Shown in pieces: positions 1 to 6,085 of a stretch of DNA of 12,406 bases. This stretch comes from Acidobacteriota bacterium (lineage in GTDB: Bacteria > Acidobacteriota > Aminicenantia > UBA2199), in NCBI GenBank assembly GCA_021817755.1, contig JAKAGC010000051.1, positions 1 to 12,406 on the forward strand, given 5' to 3'. The position numbers were made by a program, and so were the translations under genes. The number at the start of each line of letters is the position of its first letter. The first letter of the stretch is position 1. The notes beneath the pieces were generated by a model. It made no database searches. It was not told the DNA's origin and saw only the letters and a list, made by a program, of their open reading frames with translations.

Positions 1-1
1 G

Positions 2-268
2 ATCTCAGTAATGGGACCGGACGGAGCAGTTAATATCATTTTCCGTAAAGAAATCGCAGAAGCCGAAGATCCGGCATCAAAACGAGAAGAATTAATCAAA
101 AACTATAAAGAAAAATTTGCGAATCCTTATGCTGCTGCAGCAAGGGGTTATTTAGATGATGTAATCGAACCGGCAGAAACCCGTCCTCGACTCATCGATG
201 CACTTCGAATGCTTAATAATAAACGGGATTCAAACCCTCCCAAAAAACATTGTAACCTTCCACTTTAG
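2..268 (+). CDS. Acyl-CoA carboxylase beta (12S-like carboxyltransferase) subunit, C-terminal end, 5'-partial
   Basis: This is the last 88 or so residues of a carboxyltransferase beta subunit of the propionyl-CoA/methylmalonyl-CoA carboxylase family (12S subunit of transcarboxylase; crotonase fold). The frame is open through the left edge, so the gene begins outside the window and the ATG at 11 is internal. Two conserved C-terminal stretches are visible: VMGPDGAVNIIFRKEI at the start and GYLDDVIEPAETRPRLIDAL near the end. The tail NPPKKHCNLPL resembles the usual KHGNIPL ending of this family. In the family this subunit binds the acyl-CoA and moves CO2 between carboxybiotin and the CoA ester. 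It stops with TAG, 21 nt before the next gene, and heads an operon with a cupin, a 5S-like subunit and a biotin carrier. The substrate (propionyl-CoA or methylmalonyl-CoA) is inferred from the 5S partner, because the CoA-site residues lie outside the window. Confidence 0.93.
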   Translation: MSVMGPDGAVNIIFRKEIAEAEDPASKREELIKNYKEKFANPYAAAARGYLDDVIEPAETRPRLIDALRMLNNKRDSNPPKKHCNLPL

Positions 269-289
269 GGAATGTAAAAGGAGAATCAT

Positions 290-619
290 ATGTTCAGTAA
301 AACCTCCATAGAAGAATTAGCCAACGTGCTGACCGAGCCCTATAAACACTTGGAATTAGGGCAGGTGAACGATCATGCTGTGTATGTCGTCCGCTTCATC
401 GGAGAATTCCCTTTCCATCGTCACATCCAGGATGAACTCTATTTTGTCGTGGAAGGTGAGGTCACATTGGAATTCACCAATCTTACCCCTATTACTTTAA
501 AAGCCAACGAAAGTACGGTGGTGCGCGCTTATACAACTCATAAATGCTATGCTGAAAATGCATTGGTACTTCTCTTTAAACCGAAAGAGATGATTGCATC
601 GCCCGCCGATATCGAATGA
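290..619 (+). CDS. Small single-domain cupin protein
   Basis: This 109-residue protein is a single cupin beta-barrel. Cupin motif 1 is clear: G38, H43-R-H45, E49 and G56 have the expected spacing (HxHxxxE, then six residues to Gly). Motif 2 is looser, with H84 as the likely fourth metal ligand and N90 after it. The four putative ligands H43, H45, E49 and H84 would hold one divalent metal ion. A good Shine-Dalgarno (AAGGAG at 278-283, 6 nt spacing) fixes the ATG. The gene sits between the beta and 5S subunits of a biotin-dependent carboxylase, and its stop overlaps the first possible start of the 5S gene, so the genes are surely co-transcribed. The catalytic or binding role cannot be told from sequence. 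Small cupins of this kind include sugar or acid isomerases, dioxygenases and simple ligand-binding proteins. A role as accessory or sensor for carboxylase metabolites is only inferred from position. Confidence 0.88.
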   Translation: MFSKTSIEELANVLTEPYKHLELGQVNDHAVYVVRFIGEFPFHRHIQDELYFVVEGEVTLEFTNLTPITLKANESTVVRAYTTHKCYAENALVLLFKPKEMIASPADIE

Positions 620-627
620 GGAACCAG

Positions 628-2124
628 ATGGATAAAAAACCTGTTATGATATGTGAAACTGTTTTGCGGGATGCCCATCAATCGTTACTGGCTACCCGGA
701 TGCGCACGGAAGATATGCTGCTTGTGGCTCAAAGACTGGATAAAATCGGTTATTGGTCGGTCGAGATGTGGGGCGGCGCGACATTTGACAGTGCAATGCG
801 CTTTCTCGGTGAAGACCCCTGGGAACGGCTTCGAGTTCTTCGCAGGCATATGCCGAACTCAAGACTCCAAATGCTACTACGCGGGCAAAACCTGGTGGGT
901 TACAAGCATTACCCGGATGATATTGTGGAACGTTTTGTCGTTGCCTCCCGAAGAAACGGTATAGACGTTTTCAGAATTTTCGATGCTTTGAATGATATAC
1001 GCAACATGGAATATGCAATGAAAATTGCGAAACGTGAGGGTGCACATGTTCAGGCAACAATCAGTTATACTATCAGCCCTGTTCATGATATTCCTAGTTT
1101 TGTTCAAATGGGACGAGACCTTGCGGAACGTGGTGCAGATTCGATTTGTATTAAAGACATGGCTGGCCTTATCACTCCCTATGCAGCTTATGAACTTGTT
1201 TCCGCTCTTAAAAAAGATCCGGGTTTACCGGTGCAACTTCACACTCATTATACCAGCGGTATGGGAACTGCGGCTCTTCTTAAAGCTGTAGAAGCTGGAG
1301 TAGATGTCATCGATACGGCTATCTCTTCCATGGCTTTATCCACATCGCAACCTCCTACGGAAACACTTGTTGCATGCCTCCGTGGAACAGAACGGGATAC
1401 CAATCTTAATTTAAAAGAAATCGCAGATATGGCGAGAACCCTTTCGGATGTCAGGCAAAAGTACGCGAGTTTTGAAGCGGGTATTGCAGCCGTAGATGTT
1501 AATGTTCTCCAATTTCAGGTACCAGGTGGAATGCTCTCTAACCTTGTGAGCCAACTCCGCCAGCAAGGAGCGATCGATCGTTATTACGATGTTCTGGATG
1601 AAATTCCAAGAGTACGTGCCGATCTGGGGTATCCCCCACTGGTTACGCCTTCGAGTCAGATTGTGGGAACACAGGCAACATTAAATATCGTTATGAATGA
1701 ACGGTATAAAATTATCCCGGAAGAAGTCAAACAATATGTTCGTGGATACTATGGAAAACCTCCTGCCGCTATTAACCCTGAAGTACAAAAAAAAGCTATC
1801 GGAGATGAATCGCCAATTACCTGTCGCCCTGCTGAAATGCTAAGTCCTGGATGGGAAAAAGCAAAAGAAGAAATAGGCCCTCTTGCTAAATCAGAAGAAG
1901 ATGTCCTTTCATATGCACTGTTCCCTCAAATTGCCAAACCATTTCTTGAACGCCGTTCCAAAGGTATGGGCGGGAAAGAAGAAGTAGCAGCGGCAATAGG
2001 AGCAATGCTGGTAGATCAACAAGAGAAAAAAGAATCGATATCAAAATCGACTGAAAAACAAATACCTTGTGGTGTTTGGAAGATGCCCTATAGAGCAAAC
2101 ATCGGATTGGGAGGCTGGAGATGA
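628..2124 (+). CDS. Carboxyltransferase 5S-type subunit (pyruvate/oxaloacetate carboxyltransferase family)
   Basis: This is a TIM-barrel carboxyltransferase of the transcarboxylase 5S / oxaloacetate decarboxylase alpha / pyruvate carboxylase B family, which moves CO2 between carboxybiotin and pyruvate or oxaloacetate. Numbered from the ATG at 628 (498 residues), the N-terminal signature ETVLRDAHQSLLATRM carries the metal-binding Asp at about 15. CIKDMAG holds the Lys (about 176) that is carbamylated in 5S, and LHTHYTSGM supplies the two metal-ligand His (about 205 and 207). Length matches 5S (about 500 residues). It lacks a fused biotin domain, which is encoded by the next gene. An ATG at 616 overlaps the cupin stop but has no Shine-Dalgarno. 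The ATG at 628 has GAGG at 618-621 with 6 nt spacing and starts nearer the conserved block, so it is preferred. The C-terminal tail after about residue 460 is Lys/Glu-rich and variable. The stop overlaps the next start (ATGA). Confidence 0.95.
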   Translation: MDKKPVMICETVLRDAHQSLLATRMRTEDMLLVAQRLDKIGYWSVEMWGGATFDSAMRFLGEDPWERLRVLRRHMPNSRLQMLLRGQNLVGYKHYPDDIVERFVVASRRNGIDVFRIFDALNDIRNMEYAMKIAKREGAHVQATISYTISPVHDIPSFVQMGRDLAERGADSICIKDMAGLITPYAAYELVSALKKDPGLPVQLHTHYTSGMGTAALLKAVEAGVDVIDTAISSMALSTSQPPTETLVACLRGTERDTNLNLKEIADMARTLSDVRQKYASFEAGIAAVDVNVLQFQVPGGMLSNLVSQLRQQGAIDRYYDVLDEIPRVRADLGYPPLVTPSSQIVGTQATLNIVMNERYKIIPEEVKQYVRGYYGKPPAAINPEVQKKAIGDESPITCRPAEMLSPGWEKAKEEIGPLAKSEEDVLSYALFPQIAKPFLERRSKGMGGKEEVAAAIGAMLVDQQEKKESISKSTEKQIPCGVWKMPYRANIGLGGWR

Positions 2125-2594
2125 GTAAAAAATTCAAACTGATCCTCGAAGGTGTACCTTATGAAGTGGAACGAAGAGGAGAGTTAATGGTAGTTAACGG
2201 ACAAGAGATTCCTTTTTCCATCAATAAGAATACGGTAACGGTATCGAGTACTCCGCACACAATCGAGATAAAAGGAAACAAGGCGGTTGTAAATGGATTT
2301 GCTTACTCATACGAAGCCCAAGGTCTGGAAGAACCCAAACCCGGTAAGCGTCATAAAGCGACGAATGCTGCTGCAGAAAAATCGGGTGCAATCACTGCAA
2401 TCATGCCTGGTTTGATAATCAAGATTCTTAAAAAAGAAGGACAAAAAGTAGAGGCAGGCGAAACAATCATTATCCTTGAAGCGATGAAAATGCAGAACGA
2501 ACTTCAGGCAAAGTCATCGGGAACCTTGAAACAAATTATGGTAAAAGAAGGAGAATCGGTTGAAATACGCCAGGTATTGGCAGTGATTGAATAA
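2121..2594 (+). CDS. Biotin carboxyl carrier protein (1.3S-like biotinyl subunit)
   Basis: This 157-residue protein ends in a biotinyl/lipoyl-attachment domain (about residues 87-157). The biotin acceptor motif EAMKM places the biotinylated lysine at K123, and the upstream MPG at 95-97 is the usual hairpin partner. The N-terminal 75 residues form a short beta-rich region of the kind seen ahead of the biotin domain in pyruvate carboxylase B and oxaloacetate decarboxylase alpha chains. A Lys/Pro-rich linker (about 71-85) lies between, a typical swinging-arm hinge. The gene overlaps the 5S stop by 4 nt (ATGA) and has a strong Shine-Dalgarno, GGGAGG at 2109-2114. It would shuttle CO2 between the 5S-like and 12S-like subunits encoded just upstream. 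It ends 21 nt before an intrinsic terminator, so it is the last gene of the carboxylase operon. Confidence 0.95.
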   Translation: MSKKFKLILEGVPYEVERRGELMVVNGQEIPFSINKNTVTVSSTPHTIEIKGNKAVVNGFAYSYEAQGLEEPKPGKRHKATNAAAEKSGAITAIMPGLIIKILKKEGQKVEAGETIIILEAMKMQNELQAKSSGTLKQIMVKEGESVEIRQVLAVIE

Positions 2595-2615
2595 TAATTA
2601 GTTTTTATTATATAA

Positions 2616-2643
2616 GGGGCGCATTTGACGCCCCTTTTTTTTT
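2616..2643 (+). terminator. Intrinsic terminator of the carboxylase operon
   Basis: The arms GGGGCG (2616-2621) and CGCCCC (2629-2634) form a perfect 6-bp GC stem with a 7-nt loop. Nine T residues follow at 2635-2643. It sits 21 nt after the biotin carrier stop. On the minus strand the same hairpin is followed only by a mixed A/T stretch (TTATATAATAAAAA), so it may also slow the converging zinc-ribbon operon, but less well. Confidence 0.93.
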
Positions 2644-2705
2644 AATATTCAAATTGTACAGTAATGATCAAACTAATAGAATGTTAGAATATCCTTTTTA
2701 AAGAG

Positions 2706-3371
2706 TTATCCTATTTTATTTCCACATTCACCGCAGAATCGTGACGTCGCATTATTTTTGGCTCCGCACTTCGGACATTCTACCAATGCAGTAGAAGCGC
2801 CGCAATTATTACAGAATTTTCCCTCTCCTGCAGGTTTCCCACATTGAGGGCAAATCGTTTGTTTCGTTTCAATTTCACCTGTAAATACTTTAGTTTTTTG
2901 TGCTTTTTCGCGGATATCCTCTACCATCTTTTCAGCTTTCGCGGCTGCAACTTCCACAGCCATACGGGGAGCATCTTCGACACACAATCCTTCCTGCTCA
3001 TTCCAGTCATTTTCACATACCCATTTTTTACAACGGGGACAGCGAATAAAATGTTCTTTGGCTTCATTTTGAGCCAATTCGAACGAATGATCGTGTTCCT
3101 TCTGCCATTCGGGAGACATTCCATGAAACCGTTCAGAAAGAATATCCGCTCCGCGTTCGGCATGATATCCCACATTACTACTCCCCAGAATTGAGGCTCC
3201 CAGCGAAATGGCTCTGCCTATCCCTTTAAAAAAACTCCCTTTTTTAAAGGTTGAGGATTCGTGAAAATGGGTTTTATACCCTTCACGGCACAGATCGCAA
3301 TAGAAAGTAAACTGGAATCCTGCTTCCGTGCTATTATCTTCAAAATTATCCGTAAAAGCTTGCATCGTCAT
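2706..3371 (-). CDS. Zinc-ribbon protein with C-terminal double zinc ribbon
   Basis: This 221-residue cytoplasmic protein has no signal peptide or clear membrane span. It contains several zinc knuckles in order: C25-x2-C28 near the N-terminus; a cluster at C111-x2-C114, C119 and C130 in a segment reading CPRCKKWVCENDW; and a C-terminal double zinc ribbon with C174/C177, C187/C190, C199/C202 and C213/C216. Residues 45-66 are Gly/Ser-rich and mildly hydrophobic. An Ala/Lys/Glu-rich helix (about 135-160) links the middle cluster to the double ribbon. It is the last gene of the minus-strand operon, 37 nt after the previous one, with its own Shine-Dalgarno (AGGAG, 8 nt before ATG). Double zinc ribbons usually mediate protein or nucleic-acid contacts. 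No enzyme domain is visible and no specific function can be assigned. Its neighbours suggest it works with the PH-like protein and the smaller zinc-ribbon protein. Confidence 0.87.
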   Translation of the reverse strand: MTMQAFTDNFEDNSTEAGFQFTFYCDLCREGYKTHFHESSTFKKGSFFKGIGRAISLGASILGSSNVGYHAERGADILSERFHGMSPEWQKEHDHSFELAQNEAKEHFIRCPRCKKWVCENDWNEQEGLCVEDAPRMAVEVAAAKAEKMVEDIREKAQKTKVFTGEIETKQTICPQCGKPAGEGKFCNNCGASTALVECPKCGAKNNATSRFCGECGNKIG

Positions 3372-3408
3372 CCGTCTTTCTCCTTTATAATTTAATCTAT
3401 TCTTTTAA

Positions 3409-3699
3409 TTAAAACCATTTCTTTTTCTTTTCTTTGGCATTGGGGTCGGTATATGTCAGAGTAGTACCGCAAAATTCACATTGCCCGGAAAAAAATGTCG
3501 TTTTCCCGCATTTTGGACATAATGTTTGTAACTCCAAACCGCAATGGCTGCATACTTTCCAACCGTACTCAATAGGACTTGCGCACTTAACACACCGAAG
3601 CGATCCAACAGGAGATATTCTTCCGCAAAAAGGACAAAAATTCGCATCATTCTCTACTAATTTGCCACAATAGCGGCATGGATGTTTGTAACCGGGCAT
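3409..3699 (-). CDS. Small multi-zinc-ribbon protein (six CxxC knuckles)
   Basis: This 96-residue protein is made almost wholly of zinc knuckles. The CxxC pairs are at C8/C11, C22/C25, C36/C39, C50/C53, C61/C64 and C74/C77, enough for three zinc ribbons in a row, followed by a Lys-rich basic tail (KEKKKKWF). No other domain is present. The strong Shine-Dalgarno AGGAGG lies 7 nt before the ATG, and the upstream gene's TAA sits within that spacer, so translation is probably coupled. It is the middle gene of an operon between the PH-like protein and a larger zinc-ribbon protein. It probably acts as an adaptor or scaffold, with the basic tail possibly touching nucleic acid or membrane. That role is inferred from composition only. 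Confidence 0.85.
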   Translation of the reverse strand: MPGYKHPCRYCGKLVENDANFCPFCGRISPVGSLRCVKCASPIEYGWKVCSHCGLELQTLCPKCGKTTFFSGQCEFCGTTLTYTDPNAKEKKKKWF

Positions 3700-3702
3700 T
3701 TC

Positions 3703-4197
3703 TTATCCTCCTTTTTCCCATTTGTCGCTATCTTTCTGAGAGGTAGTGTTGAATTTTAATAAATCCATCGTATCATTCCGCCATTGGTCCGGCGCACGAT
3801 GCATGACTCTCCCAATAAATAAACTCCGCAAATACCTTAATTCAGGGAGACGTTTTATTGCATATTTGTACTTTATATTTTTAGGTTCCGATAATTTTTT
3901 TTCATCCATATAAATAGGCTCTCGCCTGAAATTAATTTCCTGCATGGACCGGTTGAAAGAAAATATAAACTCATCAAAAGCACTGGTAATCACTCCTTTA
4001 TCTTTAGTAGAAGCAAATGTTTCCCTTCCAGTAATCCTGAAAAAATAAGTGGCTTTCCCTTCTTGTTTCAAGACCTCTTCACTTTCTTCCGAATTATCAG
4101 CTTCGACAGGTTCGACTGTTTCAATGGACTCTTCTTCAGTATTTTCTTCAATTAAGGATGGATCTTTCGTTTTAATTACCCCTGCTTCCATAACCAC
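3703..4197 (-). CDS. C-terminal segment of the amber-interrupted PH-like protein, uncharacterised
   Basis: This open segment of up to 164 residues lies in the same frame as the 307-residue segment upstream, separated from it by one TAG and four sense codons. The first possible starts are GTG at 4197 and ATG at 4191. Neither has a Shine-Dalgarno, which argues against an independent gene. The first part is an acidic, low-complexity linker (about residues 15-45, rich in Glu and Ser). A compact domain of about 100 residues follows, beginning KATYFFRITGRETFAS and containing LRYLRSLFIGRVMHRAP. No family is recognised, and there is no membrane segment or signal peptide. The natural product is most likely the C-terminal third of one protein of about 475 residues. 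Alternatives are a separate polypeptide made by re-initiation after the TAG, or a dead fragment. The stop overlaps the Shine-Dalgarno region of the next gene. Confidence 0.6.
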   Translation of the reverse strand: MVMEAGVIKTKDPSLIEENTEEESIETVEPVEADNSEESEEVLKQEGKATYFFRITGRETFASTKDKGVITSAFDEFIFSFNRSMQEINFRREPIYMDEKKLSEPKNIKYKYAIKRLPELRYLRSLFIGRVMHRAPDQWRNDTMDLLKFNTTSQKDSDKWEKGG

Positions 4198-4209
4198 AAC
4201 ATTGCCGGG

Positions 4210-4212
4210 CTA
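4210..4212 (-). other. In-frame amber codon splitting a roughly 475-residue reading frame
   Basis: On the minus strand the frame reads GGA TAG CCC GGC AAT GTT GTG GTT ATG, so the 307-residue segment and the 164-residue segment share one frame with nothing but this TAG between them. A single base change (for example TAG to TAC, TAT or CAG) would restore one continuous protein. TAG is used as a normal stop by the carboxylase beta gene at 266-268, so genome-wide reassignment of TAG is unlikely. A nonsense mutation, an assembly or sequencing error, or programmed readthrough remain possible. Confidence 0.85.
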
Positions 4213-5133
4213 TCCGGGTTTATTCCTGAAAATAGGAACGAGCAGCCATAGATAATCATTATTCATTCCTCCCATTAACCCTCTTTTAAACCCAATAGTC
4301 AACTTTTCTTTATTTCCCAGGGAACGCAAGTACTGGTAAGTATCCCATAATGGAGAAAGAGCAATCTGCTCTTCCAAATCAGACCATAATGTACTGGATA
4401 TATCTTCAATATCCTTCCGGCGTGCTACTTTTCCCTCTTTCATCAATGTGGAAAGTTTTCTAATAATAGTTGAATCGGATTTGGGAAGCATCTCACTCAA
4501 GAAAACCTGTGTTTTCTGCGATAATTTATTCATAATCTCGGAAAGTACTTTTTTAAATGGATCCAGTTGACATCCAAGCCTTGACATAATCAATTTTTCT
4601 CCTGAATCCATCATTATTACAATACTATAATCTTCCAACTGGATTTCTTTGAGGTTTCCTACTGGGAAACGCAGAATTTCACCTTTAACAGGGATTACAA
4701 CCAAAGAGGTTTCAAATATACGGGATTCACATTTTCCTGATCGCAGTTTCTCCCCTTTCTGATTAAAATACGAAAAATCTCCTTCTATATCCCTTTTCTT
4801 AACTTTTTCCTTAACTAACATATCCTGCAAAATTAATTCATTACGGGCTTTACTTAATTCCCTGTAAAAATCCTCATACTTAAACCCAACATGGGATAAG
4901 TTAAGTCGTTCGTTTTGAAAAAGGTCGAGATTCAATCGGTACTCGCCTTCATCGATTTCCACAATTTCACGAAAGGGGTATATAAGCACATCTCCGGATT
5001 CAGTAAAAAGAGACAATTTCTCTTTCCCAACCTGTGCTCTCGCTTTTCCTTTTGAAATTTCTATTCCTTCCCTATCTATTAGAATAAAGGACAGCGGGCA
5101 TTCGAAAGCAGTTATATTTTTTTCTTCTGTCAT
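4210..5133 (-). CDS. Uncharacterised protein with two tandem PH-like domains; N-terminal segment, ends at in-frame TAG
   Basis: The 307 residues contain an internal duplication that aligns without a gap: residues 20-100 match 124-204 at a constant offset of 104. Shared features are a Gly in DREG / NQKG, SKGK / RSGK, SGDVLIYPF / KGEILRFPV, and a final helix FYRELSKARNEL / FKKVLSEIMNKL. The pattern of beta strands ending in one amphipathic helix suggests pleckstrin-homology-like domains; this is inferred from pattern, not from a search. Residues 205-307 are helical and end in the hydrophobic stretch DYLWLLVPIF. Reading then meets TAG, after which the same frame stays open for another 168 codons, so the intact protein was probably about 475 residues. 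It has no Shine-Dalgarno. A promoter places the transcript start almost at the ATG. It leads an operon with two zinc-ribbon genes. A cytoplasmic, possibly regulatory or scaffold role is inferred. Confidence 0.75.
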   Translation of the reverse strand: MTEEKNITAFECPLSFILIDREGIEISKGKARAQVGKEKLSLFTESGDVLIYPFREIVEIDEGEYRLNLDLFQNERLNLSHVGFKYEDFYRELSKARNELILQDMLVKEKVKKRDIEGDFSYFNQKGEKLRSGKCESRIFETSLVVIPVKGEILRFPVGNLKEIQLEDYSIVIMMDSGEKLIMSRLGCQLDPFKKVLSEIMNKLSQKTQVFLSEMLPKSDSTIIRKLSTLMKEGKVARRKDIEDISSTLWSDLEEQIALSPLWDTYQYLRSLGNKEKLTIGFKRGLMGGMNNDYLWLLVPIFRNKPG

Positions 5134-5141
5134 AAGAATAA

Positions 5142-5170
5142 TTTATAATCTATCTCACACTTAAAGTCAA
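5142..5170 (-). promoter_or_regulatory. Sigma-70-type promoter of the PH-like/zinc-ribbon operon, predicted leaderless
   Basis: On the minus strand a -35 box TTGACT (5170-5165) and a -10 box TATAAA (5147-5142) are separated by exactly 17 bp. The -10 box ends 8 nt before the ATG at 5133, so the expected transcript start falls 2 or so nt before the initiator codon. No Shine-Dalgarno is present, which fits a leaderless mRNA. Confidence 0.7.
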
Positions 5171-5291
5171 GAAGCAAAACAAAAAACCGGGTAATTATAT
5201 GTTCGAAATTTCTTTCAAATGGGGTATTTTTTATTTTTTGAGAAAAACATACCTAATAACAATTTTAACGATTCGATTTTTTTGAAAAGCC

Positions 5292-5305
5292 GCATATAAA
5301 TATGC
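5292..5305. repeat. Short AT-rich inverted repeat
   Basis: The arms GCATAT (5292-5297) and ATATGC (5300-5305) are perfect inverted copies around a 2-bp centre. It lies about 160 bp upstream of the PH-like gene, inside the long intergenic region. It could be an operator half-site pair or a cruciform seed. In DNA this AT-rich it may also be chance. Confidence 0.35.
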
Positions 5306-5413
5306 CGTCTTAAAGGAGCATTCTTTGTAATTATAAAATTATATTAATTTCTCGATTACCCGTATCCTGATATTCGATAGAGCCTACTGTATTTCTACAT
5401 TGACGCAATAAAT

Positions 5414-5800
5414 ATCTGCACTTCCATTCCTAACATCTGCAATTCAATTTTTCGTTTCTGCACTTCCATTCCCAGTATCTGCAATTCAATTTTTCGCATC
5501 TGCACTTCCATTCCCTGCATCTGCAATCCTATTTTTCGTATCTGCACTCCCATTCCCTACATCTGCAATCCTATTTTTCGTATCTGCAATCCCATTCCCT
5601 ACATCTGCAATTCAATTTTTTTCTACTGCACTTCCATTCCCTGCATCTGCAATCCTATTTTTCGTATCTGCAATCCAATTTTATACTTTTGCACTTATGT
5701 TCCGAGCATCTGCAATTGAATTTTATTAATCAGTTGTGGTTATATTTTCAACCGCTGACCAATTAATTGCATCTGCGCTTGTATTCTTCACATCTGAAAT
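5414..5800. repeat. Tandem array with exact 21-bp period (42-bp two-part unit)
   Basis: The pentamer CTGCA recurs at 5416, 5437, 5458, 5479, 5500, 5521, 5542, 5563, 5584, 5605, 5626, 5647, 5668 and 5710, with TTGCA at 5689: fifteen consecutive units exactly 21 bp apart without an indel. Degenerate units in register follow at 5773 (CTGCG) and 5794 (CTGAA), after two decayed units. Two unit types alternate through the core: one continuing CTTCCATTCC, the other continuing ATTCAATTTTTCG or ATCCTATTTTTCG, so the real unit is 42 bp. 21 bp is close to two turns of B-DNA, placing every CTGCA on the same helix face. The array lies between the two divergent promoters. Translated on the minus strand it gives imperfect heptads (GMEVQIRKIELQM) broken by several stops. 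Iteron-like protein binding, DNA bending or a decayed heptad-coding gene are all possible. Confidence 0.9.
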
Positions 5801-5978
5801 GCAACATATTAATTCTTCTTTAGCATCAACACCTAGTGCATGGATGAATTGTTTATTGATTTTAATGGAAAAAACAAATAAAATATTTACAATTTAATCG
5901 CAATACATTTTCTGTGTCGAAACCATCATAAAAATTTTACTTTAACACTCTTTCATTATACTTTTCATATACAGAATA

Positions 5979-5992
5979 CCTTTAATTAAAGG
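5979..5992. promoter_or_regulatory. Perfect 14-bp palindrome upstream of the kinase promoter, possible operator
   Basis: CCTTTAATTAAAGG is a perfect palindrome that ends 30 bp before the -35 box of the kinase promoter. Its position suits binding by a dimeric activator or repressor. The central TTTAATTAAA is low in information for such AT-rich DNA, so only the flanking CC/GG pairs give it weight. Confidence 0.4.
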
Positions 5993-6022
5993 AAATCCAC
6001 TGCCGTTTTTTCCCTCAAATCA

Positions 6023-6051
6023 TTGACAAATACTCCTTTCTGGTATATACT
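6023..6051 (+). promoter_or_regulatory. Sigma-70-type promoter of the hybrid histidine kinase gene
   Basis: A consensus -35 box TTGACA (6023-6028) and a -10 box TATACT (6046-6051) are separated by exactly 17 bp. Transcription should start near 6058, giving a 5' leader of about 64 nt before the ATG at 6122. Confidence 0.8.
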
Positions 6052-6085
6052 AGGTTTTAAAAAATACAACGTTCCAACCAAAACT

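Noticed and set aside
3434..3673. Plus-strand frame opposite the small zinc-ribbon gene
   Set aside because: The minus-strand frame shows six regular CxxC pairs and a strong Shine-Dalgarno; the plus-strand frame has neither motif nor ribosome binding site.
4210..4212. TAG recoded as pyrrolysine or reassigned as a sense codon
   Set aside because: TAG ends the carboxylase beta gene at 266-268 right after a typical C-terminus, so it works as a stop here. No Pyl-associated gene or tRNA is seen.
5381..5719. Plus-strand frame open for about 110 codons across the 21-bp array
   Set aside because: It has no ATG, GTG or TTG start with a Shine-Dalgarno, unit differences show no codon-position bias, and the open frame is a by-product of a stop-free unit repeated at a multiple of three.
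5414..5800. CRISPR array
   Set aside because: There are no unique spacers: the units are contiguous, 21 bp each and all related to one another, and no cas gene is present.
5414..5800. Plasmid iteron origin
   Set aside because: The 21-bp period fits iterons, but no replication initiator, partition gene or DnaA-box cluster was recognised in the window and neighbouring genes look chromosomal. Kept only as an idea in the findings.
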